Assembly (NCBI GenBank): GCA_022316685.1 | Contig: JAKJHU010000163.1 | Coordinates: 1 to 64,000 of the forward strand | Length of the DNA: 64,000 nt | DNA from: Progne subis subis | Taxonomy: Eukaryota > Chordata > Aves > Passeriformes > Hirundinidae | Direction: 5' to 3' | Shown: positions 1-9,430 of the stretch, piece by piece | How positions within the stretch are numbered: the first letter of the stretch is position 1 | How the letters are laid out: each line of letters starts with the position of its first letter | The notes under the pieces: model-generated | Told to the model about the DNA's origin: nothing | What the model saw: the letters and a program-made list of their open reading frames with translations, nothing else | The model's database searches: none | Program-made: the position numbers and the translations under genes

Positions 1-2530
1 GGACGCTGGTTTTGCCCCCAGCCCACACGCGGTGAAACCAGGACACTCCCAGCGCCCCTTTGCAGGGACCAGCAGCGCCGTGTGGGAGGTGAGCAGCACA
101 TTTGGGGGCCCAGCCTGTGCAGGGGGGGATTTCCAGGGAAATGAGGCATTGCCAGATCGCAGCCATGCCTTGGCACTCGCCTGTGCAGTGGCTGATTTCG
201 TAAGTGAGAGTTACATCAACAAACACCCCGATGGGAGAGGCTGTGACCGCTCTGGAAATTCCATCTGACTTATATCAGGGCACGGAGGCAGAAGAGCAGC
301 TCTGCCTTCAGTTGGGTGTTTAACTTTTAGCTGGCTGTGCTGCAAAAAGTGGAATAGGTCGAGATTACCTCGAGTCAGGATGTTCCCTGCTGCCAGATCG
401 TTGCAGGCTTCAAGGCTAATCAGGAAGAAAAGAGACCTAATCAGGGGAGCAGGGAGCATCCCTCAGCCAAGGACATCCTGGAACTGGCGAGTTTTAGGGA
501 TGTGGTAAATGAAGATGTTGTTGTCTAGCAGTGGAAGGGACAGCAGATAGCATCCCTTACTCCAGGACCTAACGAGCTTTAAGGATGTGTTAAATCAAGA
601 TGTTGATGGATGTCTATGCGTACATTAATAACTTGGCAAAACACTCAAGGTCTGTGCATCCTCTGTAGCTGAACTACCTTCATTATGATATTGAAAATCA
701 CGCCCAAAAGACCCTGCCCAGGTGAAAACTCTTCCCTGAGCATGTGCAGAAGTTTGCTGGGGTTATACAACTCACATGGGAATTGCTAACGGGATGCTTT
801 TGTCTCCAAGCGAAGCCCAGACACTCTTCCTGCCCAGAAACGCTGCCTTTCCTAACCAGATCGCTCCTGCTCCCCGAGCTGAGGTCCAGCTGCCCCTTTT
901 TCTGCAGCCAGACGAGCAGCACTTGGTGACAGAGCTGGGTCTGGATCCTGCCAGGGGTGGAGTGGTGCTGCAAACCACGAATCGAGGTTTGCGTGGGTTT
1001 GTGCTTGCACAGGACAGAATTTCACTGTATCTTCACCTGCAGTGAGGGAAGGGTGTGAGCTGCAGCAGGGTCTGAGGGGGCCTAGGTGGGAGCAGAACGA
1101 GCTGCTGTGTTCCCCTTCTCCTCTCCCCTTCAAACCAGCATCAAAGCAAGGGCTGGGAAGGTTTTGGACGAGGGGAATGAAGGGCTGAAGGCACTTCAGC
1201 CTCACACACTCATGGTCCAGTGCCACTGGTGCAGCTGTCCCAGCAGTTTCTGACCCCCCTCAGTCCCTTTCCCCCCACCCCGGGATGCTTGGCTGTCCCT
1301 GGAAGGAATTTGGATCCCTTTAAAACCCTCAGGGCCTTTTGAGCCCAGATGTTTATCCTCCCCTTTGCCCTGTCAGCTCCACCAGCTCGGCTCAGGCTCT
1401 CCTGGGAACAGCTTTCCATTAACCCTTTGCTGACAAAAGGCACCACAAGCAGGCTGGGAACCAGCTTGTGCCTGGGTGTGCGTGCTCCACTGGAGCGTGT
1501 CTCAAATTAGCCAATCCCGCTCCTGCCTTCAGAACCAACCCGGGGAAGTATTTGTTCTGCCAAGCTTTTCAACTGGGTTTAATTTAGCTCTGTGAACTTG
1601 TCTCAGGCTCCCTGGAATGTGTCAGGTGGGGTGTGTTAAATATGCATCATCCGAGCTCGTTGTCCTGCTCAAAGGACCAGCAGGCAGAAAGAGTCCAGCA
1701 AACGTCTCCTTCCACCAGGTCACGGTGACAATCCAGGCTGGGGACAGGCTTTGTGCTGGCACTGGCTGGGGACAGGGTGCTTTGCTGTAGATGCCCTGAG
1801 CAGGGATGCATGGAGCACTGAGGTTACATTAAATCCTGCCCCAGGAGCTGCAGAGCTGCCAGCACAGGAGAGAAGGATCACGATCCTTGCCGTGGCTGTG
1901 AGCAAGGAGCCCCGTGCTGGGTGCCTTGGCCAGCCAGCCACGGGACTGATGGGCATCTGCTGGCAGTGGGGAGGTGATAAACGAAAAGGGAACCCTGCTT
2001 TGGAATTGGTTGTGGGTGCAGGCAGAGCTCGGAGCAGAGGTTTATCAGAGGTGTTGTGTGCTGCTGTGGTTTGCTGGGAAGCAAAGAGGGATCAGGTTGG
2101 ATTTAGGATGGGGCAAAGACAGGAGAAGGGTGTGCAGCTTTGTTGGAACAAATCAGCTCAGAGGTGCTGTAAACCAGCCCTGAGACTGGCCCAGCTTCCA
2201 GATTCACCTGGGGGATGCAGGCTGGGGCCTCAGCAATGAGATGGGGCTCAGGCTCTCCCTGGGGCCACTGAATTCGGGGCAGAGAGTCAGAACAGAAAGA
2301 ATACCAGTGTGAGACACAGCCATCTGCCCCAGACAAAGCCTTCCTGCCTGCCCAGACTCCATCCCACAGCTCTGCTCAGGATGTCCCTGTGGGTGCACAA
2401 AGTGCAGAATGAGCTCTGGGAGCCCAGCTTTACAAAGCCAGGCCCAGCCAGGCCCAGAGCCTTGGTGAGGATGCAGCATATCCCACTGTCAAGTCGTGAT
2501 CCCAAGGGCAGTCAGGCTGCTTCATGAGCC

Positions 2531-2650
2531 AAATGTCCCAGGAAATCTCCCAGGAAATCTCCCAGGAAATATCCCAATAAATGTCCCAGGAAATGTCCCA
2601 ATAAATGTCCAAGGACATGTCCCAGGAAATATTCCAGGAAATGTCCCAGC
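2531..2650. repeat. 12-bp minisatellite, 10 copies
   Basis: Ten head-to-tail copies of a 12-base unit, consensus AAATGTCCCAGG, run without indels. Single-base variants include AAATCTCCCAGG and AAATATCCCAAT. Because 12 is a multiple of three, the array stays open in several frames and produces artificial Pro-Gly-Asn repeat ORFs that should not be annotated as protein. Confidence 0.95.
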
Positions 2651-3567
2651 CACTCCAGTAGCTCTGAGGAAAGAGACCTCACTTCCAAAAGTGTGACATC
2701 TCCCCGTTCCTTTCACAAATTCCTCCGCATCACTCCCTGCACACCAAGAGCCAGTGAGTCATTCCCGCTCTGCCATAGCCTTCCCTGGACGCTTTCCAGT
2801 GGATCCAGCTCTGCCTGGCTGCACGCTGCCTTGGGGAACATCCTTCTTGCTCTCCTGCAAGCTGCTTGTCCCGCTGTGCCTCGGTGATTATTGACTGCTG
2901 CTCCGGCAGCTGCGCTGTGTCACGGCCGGGGTGGCTCTGTCCCTTTGTCCCTCGCTGGGAAACGCTGGCCTGGCCCTTGGCAGCAAGTCAGAGCCTCCAG
3001 CCCCGAGGCTGTTTGGGCTGCTGGGACAAAGGGTTTGTCGTGGCCAGGGCCATTATCTCGGTGCCGTGACTCAGCCTGGCGCATCCCGCCGGGATACGGG
3101 ATACTCATCCGTGTCCGGCGGGCATCCCTCACCTCTCTGGGAGCGACTGGCAGCCTTGGAATGTGGTTTACCTGAGCTCTGGGGCTGGTGGATGGCGGTA
3201 TCAGCGCCTGGCAGAAGGGTTTAGTTGGCTTGGGTGGTGCAAAGATCTTCCTCTGCTGGCGGTTCCTTTCGGGTGACTGGGAACGATGCGTTATGGAGAG
3301 ATAACCGCTCCCCTCCCTTTCCTGGGCCTGCCTCCATCTCCAGAAGAGCCGTGGGAGAACAAATTAATGAACAAAACAGCTCTGAAAGAGACTGGGGGTG
3401 GGACGCCCTTCTTCTCTCCTTAATTGTAATACTGTGAATTAATTCAGCTTCCAGCAGGAACGAGGAGTTTCCCAGCAGCCCTCAGACATCCAGATAAGGC
3501 TGAGCTGTTTGTCGAGCCCCTCTGGGTTCTCTGGTACCTGCCTCACTGCCAACTGCTTCACACAAAC

Positions 3568-3576
3568 TTTTTTTTT

Positions 3577-3607
<31 letters not shown>
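3568..3607. repeat. Poly-T run
   Basis: Nine T, two A, then 29 T. On the minus strand this is an A-tail-like run, but no recognisable retroelement body is attached. Confidence 0.95.
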
Positions 3608-4395
3608 GGAGAGTTTTAAGTTGTTCAAGCGTGACACAGAGACACGGGGGTTTGCATTCTTAATTGGCAAAGCTTTTCCCCACTCCCGTCTGGAGGCCCC
3701 TGAGCTGTCCTGCCAATTTATTCCGATCCTGATTCACGAGCCTTGCAAACATCTTCCCAGGGCTGCCCAAAAGCCCTGTCAGTGGAGCTGAATCCTCATC
3801 TGGCGCTTCTGGGCATGTCCTGAAGCGTTCCTGGTGTTCTCCTCTTTGGTTCGAAATGTCCCTTTTTCCAGCCACCTTCCCCTCCAGAAAAAGCTCTGGT
3901 GGTGCCCTCCAAAGTGTGGGGAAATAAACAGCGGATATAGGTGAAAAAATAGGTTTAAAAGGAAAAAAAATCAATAAATAAAGAGGGAAGAGCAAGCATA
4001 AAGGAAGGATTCTCTCTAATTCTAATTTTCTTCTATCCTGGGCACTTTTCTGCTCTCTCAGGACCTTCTTCTGTCATTTATCTTCCTCCCCTCCTGAGGT
4101 ATCGTGTTCTTGCCAGCAATTAGCACTGTCACCTCTGACATCTCCCTGCCTGGACCCCTGCAAAGCCCTGACCAGCACTTCTGAGTGGCTCAGATTGTCC
4201 TCTGCAAGGGGAGCTGCACGTGCAGGGACAGGTTTGCTGTCACAGGCTTTCACTCCCCTCTGATGTCTTGGGAAGGCTGAGCTGGAACAGAGACTGCACA
4301 GAGCTGGAGAATAAAGCAGATATTTATTAGGGTGCACCCTTTAGGGTACACCTTGGGCAGGAGAAGAGCCTGGCCAGGGCTGCACCCAGGCTGGA

Positions 4396-4439
4396 CCCAA
4401 AATGGTCACAAAATGGGCACAAAATGGTCACAAAATGGC
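4396..4439. repeat. 11-bp tandem repeat, 4 copies
   Basis: Four consecutive 11-base units of the form CACAAAATGGT, with a final-base or first-bases variant in each. A related decayed unit (CCCAAAATCTT) follows after a short gap. Confidence 0.85.
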
Positions 4440-5942
4440 TGACTGGTCCCAAAATCTTACATTTTGTAAGTTTTGGTCCATTTGTACTTTGGGGTTTCAT
4501 TGTCCAGTTCCAGCTCCAGGCTGTGAGCTCCCATCCTTCTTGTTCCTCCCTCCAGCCACCGCTGTTTGTGCTTTTGGGCTGAAAGTTGTCCTTGGTGTGC
4601 GGCAGGAACAGGATTTGTTTTGTGTCCCTGCTGTGTGCAGAGAGCTGAGTGACCCTGAGTGTGAGCTCAGAGCTGCACCCTGGGCAGCACAGAACATGAA
4701 ACACAGCAAAGATAAAACTCAAGGCATCACCTCCTCCCCTTAGTGTCTTCACCCACTGCCCTGTACCCACCTCTCCCTCTTCCGCTCTATTTCCCCCATC
4801 TCTAAATATTCTCAGCCCCTTTCCTGCTGTTGCCCAGCCTCACCTGAGCTCCTGGAGATCCATTTTATTTACTTATTTCCTTTCCCTCTTTCTCCTTCCA
4901 CCTCTTCACCCCGCACACACACACAGCTGATTTACTGTGGCAGCAGGAGGCTGATGTTCTCTGCTCCTTCTCTGCCCGGTCCCTGCCATCCCCAGAGCCA
5001 TCAGGGGACAATCCATCACGGGAAATGCCCCAGCCAGTGACTGGGACATTCTTTACAGCCACAGCCCCGAATGCTGGGCTGGGGGGAGGTTTGGATGGCG
5101 AGATGTCAGCTGTGAGAGAGCTGTCTGTTAACAAATGTTATTTACAGCGGGCCGTGCCTTACGGAGGAGGGAAGAGGAAGGAAAGTGGCTGCACAAAGGG
5201 ATCCTGCCACCAACACACCCAGCTGGGAGCTCTGCATCAAGGAGCAGGGGAAGGCAGGGCGAGGGTGGGACGCTGACCGATGGATGCTCCGGGGTGTCAG
5301 ATTTCGGCAGGAGAAAAGCAGGAATTTGTGGGAAAGGGAACGGGGCATGGGTGTCACAGCAAATTCCCAGGGCGAATCGCTCCCCGTGGGGCCGGGAGGT
5401 CGAGTGCTTTGTGCAATTTGGGAGATGTTTGATTCCCAGGGAGATGTTTGCACACCTCAGTTCACTCCTGGATGACGGCAGCAAATCTGGGAAGGCTGGC
5501 TGGGAGGGGAGGTCTGGGAATACTCTCTTGGAAATGATCCCTTTTGAGGCTGCACCTGGCACTAGGGGATCCAGGATAAGCAAGGGCTGGACCCATGGAG
5601 GTGAAGTGGGAGTAAAAAGCAGGTTTTTCACCCTGAAAAGTCCTGGATTCGTCATCCTGTGTGGTTTGGGAATGTGTGCAGATGTTTTATAGCCCCATAC
5701 ATTTTGTTTTATTACTTTGCACATGGAAAGCAGGCCTAATTCCAATGCCTTGGGGATGGGTAGTTTAGGGGAAATTCTGGCACCCAAAGCCAAAATTGCT
5801 GCAGAATAGGATCCATTAGCCCAATCTGGCCTCTAAGAGCAGCCAGGAGCCAGGGCATTAAGAAAAGTACAAAAATTAGATGTGACAGACAAGTTCTACA
5901 AAACCCCTTGTTCCCTCATCTCTCCCTCCCCTGAATATCTTT

Positions 5943-5969
5943 TCCTCCTCCTCCTCCTCCTCCTCCTCC
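5943..5969. repeat. (TCC)n microsatellite, 9 copies
   Basis: Nine perfect TCC triplets in a wider C/T-rich stretch, lying within the upstream intron. Confidence 0.95.
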
Positions 5970-6756
5970 TTCCTCCATCCCAATTATCTCCTCCTTTCAT
6001 CACTGCCGGAGTTGTAAGTACAAAGTACCAATTAGCTAGTTTTCAAGTTTAATTAGGTTGGAAGGTAGAGCAAATTAAACCCTTTTATCGCAGGTTTCAA
6101 AGCTCTTTCCCATCGGGATGGGTTTCCTTTGGATGAGGCCCGTGTTTGTCACCAAGGAGCTGGCCCAGGTCACAGAGCAGGAGATGAAATGCAAGATTGG
6201 GTCCTTCCTGCACTCAGGACATTTTTTTATTTTTTTTTTTTTGGGGGGGAATGGTTTGGGGTGCACAAACCTCTGCCCATCAATCAGTTGAGCATTGCTC
6301 CTTAGCTGGTTTCAAGAACATTCCAGCAGCACCAGGGATTCAGTGAGGATGCTGCAGACAAAACCCAGCAGAAGGCTCTCAAAATACTTCAACAGTATCA
6401 AGCAGCAGGTGCACATGAATGCTTGGAAGCACCTTTATTCCCCAAACCCTTCTCCCTTTGAGGCCTGAACAAAGGCAGAAAAGCAGATCCAGGAACAAAC
6501 ACCTGAAGATGGAATTGCAGAGCAGAGTGTTGAACTCTTGGAGACACAATTGTAGCCACAATTTCTGTCCCTCTTGAGCTCTGAGCAGTGCATTTTAATA
6601 GGATCTGGCTCCCTCCATGGAGCTGCTGGACGGGGACACTCGGGAAAGCTTCGGAATTCATCCTCACCTCTGCTCCTGGAATCCTGGGAGTACCAGCACC
6701 ACCCCAGCTGCATTTTTGGTGTTCTAACCCTCTCCCTGTTCTTCTGTGCGTTGCAG

Positions 6757-6904
6757 ACAAGCCACTACCTCAGAGTGCCCCGGGAGGCATAATTGGGATC
6801 GTGGGAGGCGTCATCGCCGCCGTCTTCATCATCGGCGTGGTCGTCACCGTCATCATCGTCTACAGGCGGCAGCAGAAGAGCCGCTCCGACACTGACCACG
6901 ACCT
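6757..6904 (+). CDS. NECTIN1: Nectin exon: membrane-proximal stalk and transmembrane helix
   Basis: Internal exon encoding the juxtamembrane stalk, the single transmembrane helix and the start of the cytoplasmic tail of a nectin adhesion receptor. A pyrimidine tract and CAG precede it, and the donor GTGAGT follows. It starts after the first base of a codon and ends after the second base of a codon. The 50-residue product begins DKPLPQSAPGG. It then has a Gly-rich hydrophobic segment of about 26 residues (GGIIGIVGG at its start) and a positive stop-transfer cluster YRRQQK, then the acidic stretch DTDHDL. The helix and RQQ(R)K border resemble nectin-2 delta; the layout fits the alternative (HIgR-type) tail of nectin-1. 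The symbol is inferred because the ectodomain is outside the window; nectin-2-like is the alternative. Confidence 0.85.
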
Positions 6905-8781
6905 GTGAGTAGCAGAATCCCTGCCCACTGGGGCTGCAGCTGCTCTGGGGATGGGCACACATGGAATGGGAAGGACTCTGGTCCTTCCTCTCCCTGCACC
7001 ATGGGAAAAGTTGGTGGTAAAACATTTTCCTGCTGTTTGTGACTCGTTCCTCTGATCCGCTCCCCTTCCTCGGGGCTTCCTGGCGCTTCCCATCCTGCTC
7101 TCTCCTGTTTCTGAGCCCTTGGCACAAGCCTGAAGCAGAAGCTGGAGCACAGGGATGCTCCCGCAGGTGCTGGCTTTGCTGTGGCATGTCCTTGGGGCAG
7201 AGGCTCAGTGGCACTGTCCCCCTCCGGGGCTTGAAGAGGATCCTATTCCTCCTTTCCCGATGGCTTCAGGCTCCTGCATGAGACTGAGCCACATCCTGCC
7301 ACCAGAGAGGGGTTTCTGATAGACCCTGAGCACCTCTGGATGCATCCCAAAGAGTCTGGAAAGGCTCCACATCCACCAGCACTGCAGCTTTGGACCTACG
7401 AGTGACATAAACCATCAGCAGCAGGGACAGGGGCCATCACAGGGGCTCCTCTCAGGCAGGACTTGCTTTGCTGTGCCCAGCACAGGGCAGCACAGATCCC
7501 AGGCAGAGAACTGAGTGGTGTGGAGGTCACTTTAGCAGCAGGAACCTCTCCAGGAGCGTTTACCCTGGGCTCTGCTGAGCAGCCCTATCTTGCCCCCGGC
7601 TCCTCACCCCTCCCCTCCCTCCCCAGCTCTCAGGGGAGGCACAGAAAGCCCAGCGCCCAGAGGTTGCTTTTATGTTCCCCCACACCCCTCCCCCCCAGCT
7701 CATTGTTGTTACACCTTGGGCACATTTTGTGCTCCATTTAATCCCATTTGAGAGAGGGCACCGGAGGAGAGCGGGAGAGGCAGGGGAGAGGAGCGGGGGA
7801 AGCGGCGGGAGAGGCAGAAAGGCACACAAACAACAAACCCAGCACCACAAGGTGAAATTGCATCAACAGCAGCGGGCCCGTGATCGAGATGCATCCTGAC
7901 AATCCACTTCCCACAATGGCCCTCCACCAGGCTCGGGGAAGAGCCACTTTAGCTGAGAATAGAAACACAGCCGTGCCCAGCTCTGCAGAGGTGCTGCCTC
8001 CATTGTGGAGGCTGATCCCCAAGGTAATAGCATTTCTTTTCTGCCGAGCCGTGAAGTCAATGTTCTACAGAGCCCCGGGGACCTGCTCTGCCCTGGCTGC
8101 CACCGGCACATTCCGGTCCCACGCTGGAATCCAAGGGAAGGCGCCCATCTCCATCAGATCCGGCGGAGTCTGCACGGAGAGAAGGGAGGCGGGGGGCAGC
8201 CAGCTAATTAGTGGATCAGAGTTTTAATAAGTTTTGTAAAAGGATTAGACACATCTGTGCATGTGAACAGAATGTGCAGAGACAGTCTCTAGGCTGGGAT
8301 TATCGTGGCTGCCAATCCCTATGCTCTGGGGTAAAAGCTGATCCTTGGCGAGGGGCAGGGATAAATGCCCCAGCCTGGCAGAGCACGTCCATGAGCAGGA
8401 TTGAAATTCCCGCTGGGATGCCGTGGCAGCCCGGGGCTGGCATTACCCTGGCCTCACTTTCTGGTGCCTCCCAGCCGTATCACACGGAGCAGCTCCCGAG
8501 GGATGTTCGCAGCCCTTCCCAAGCGGGAATCCCGGCCGCACCCTCGGGATCTGCGAGCTGACGCGGGGATTTGCCGGCAGGAGGGACAGAGCGCTAGGAG
8601 CGAGCTTATTGCCATTAACAATTCTAATTGGGATGAGACAAAGGGCACGGGGGAGTTCCCGAGGATAATCTATGCGGTTATATTGGCAGTTTGGTGACAA
8701 ACACGATCAAATCCGCGGGCACAACAAAGCAGCAGGACGTTTTCCCTGCTCTCCACTCAGCAGCTTCTTCTTTCCCTGCAG
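6905..8781 (+). other. NECTIN1: Intron between the transmembrane exon and the first cytoplasmic exon
   Basis: It begins GTGAGT and ends TTTCCCTGCAG. No other exon is seen. The last 300 bases or so (8400-8710) are richer in CpG than the surroundings but show no ORF of interest. Confidence 0.8.
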
Positions 8782-8868
8782 GATTGACCTCCCTCCATCC
8801 CACAAACCTGCCCTCCACCAAAGAGGAAACAGGATGTGAAAAGCCCCCTGACTCCAGAAGACATCCAG
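8782..8868 (+). CDS. NECTIN1: Nectin exon: proximal cytoplasmic tail, with a 1-base frame break
   Basis: Bounded by TTTCCCTGCAG and GTAAAA. Joined to the preceding exon it reads (L)IDLPPSHKPA in one frame up to about 8812. From 8815 the sensible frame is one base off and reads PPKRKQDVKSPLTPEDIQ, joining the next exon in phase 0. One C is missing from the run at 8811-8813 relative to an intact frame. As written, translation would stop at the TGA soon after. The exon is 87 nt where 88 are needed to connect its neighbours. The proline-rich PPSxKPxPP segment resembles the nectin-2 delta tail (PPSYKPPTP). The break is either a sequencing error in a C run or a true frameshift. The good splice sites and the sensible peptide on both sides argue for an error. 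Confidence 0.8.
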
Positions 8869-9319
8869 GTAAAAAACTGCAAATTCCTGCCTCTGGCATG
8901 GAAAATTGATTCCAAGCAGTGTCCACAGTGCCTGGATTTCGGGGAATGGGGGTCACAAGAGCAAAGAAGTTCCTGGCTTGAGTTTGAGGGGCAGAAAGTA
9001 AGGATTTTTCAAGGCCAAGTTGGATGGGGCTCTGAGCGACTTGGTCTAGTGCAAGGTTCAAACTAAATTATCTTTAAGGTCCCTTCCAACCCAAACTGTT
9101 CTATGACTCTGTGACTCTGTGACTTGTCCCCCCAGAACTCCCAGAGTCTGGCGCTAATTAAAAGCCGTAATTTGGATTCTGCTCTGTCCCTTTGGTGGAT
9201 ATTGAGGTCTGGAGGAGTTGATGTTTGGTTGTGGTGTCACCTGAAGCAGAGCTTGCCCCAGGCTGTACCAGAGGACAACCCTTGCTCTTCTCTCCCTCTC
9301 TCTCCCCCCTCTACTCCAG
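8869..9319 (+). other. NECTIN1: Short intron containing a CR1 tail
   Basis: Begins GTAAAA and ends CTACTCCAG. A CR1 3' fragment occupies 9008-9123; the remainder is unremarkable. Confidence 0.8.
9008..9123 (+). mobile_element. CR1 LINE 3' fragment
   Basis: Recognised from the CR1 3' signature 'ggccaagttggatggggct ... ctttaaggtcccttccaac', followed by the terminal octamer-type repeats (TTCTATGA CTCTGTGA CTCTGTGA). The 5' end is truncated, as is usual for CR1. It is sense-oriented inside the nectin intron and has no coding capacity. Confidence 0.93.
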
Positions 9320-9430
9320 GTTGTTCACTTGGACAACATGAAACACGAGGAGGAGATCCAGAAGTTCCCTCTGCAGAGCCCCTACTATGACATGGCAGCC
9401 CCTGAGCCCTCTCCCTACTGCGACAAACTG
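9320..9430 (+). CDS. NECTIN1: Nectin exon: cytoplasmic tail with YYDM motif
   Basis: A 111-nt exon, phase 0 at both ends, between CTACTCCAG and GTAAGG. It encodes 37 residues beginning VVHLDNMKHEEEIQKFPLQS and ending PYCDKL. It contains PYYDM, a YxxM pattern of the kind bound by PI3-kinase p85 SH2 domains. The PLQSPYYDMA segment parallels PLKTPYFDAG of nectin-2 delta, supporting the family call. It is the last exon shared by the alternative downstream tails. If the donor at 9431 is not used, translation runs on for five residues (VRSTR) to a TGA at 9446-9448. The transmembrane exon, the repaired 8782 exon and this exon together give about 116 residues. I recall roughly 123 residues for the human HIgR-specific tail, so the sizes agree. 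Confidence 0.88.

Larger units (their letters stand above)
1..6756 (+). other. NECTIN1: Upstream intron of the nectin gene (no exon seen)
   Basis: The transmembrane exon at 6757 opens with a split codon, so at least one upstream exon must exist. I find no Ig-domain exon in this stretch: no frame shows the paired cysteines and the Tyr-x-Cys context expected of an Ig fold between good splice sites. It is read as the 3' part of a long intron. It holds a 12-bp minisatellite (2531-2650), a poly-T run (3568-3607), an 11-bp repeat (4396-4439) and a TCC microsatellite (5943-5969). The rest is unremarkable GC-rich DNA. If the first Ig exons do lie here, I have missed them. Confidence 0.55.

Noticed and set aside
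2496..2696. Repeat protein with PGN/PGI units
   Set aside because: It is the translation of the 12-bp minisatellite; all frames of that array are open.
1..6756. Missing Ig-domain exons of the nectin
   Set aside because: I looked for Ig-like cysteines with flanking splice sites and found none; they are presumed to lie upstream of the window.
9055..9065. tRNA-like GGTTCAAAC box
   Set aside because: It lies inside the CR1 fragment, and no cloverleaf can be built around it.
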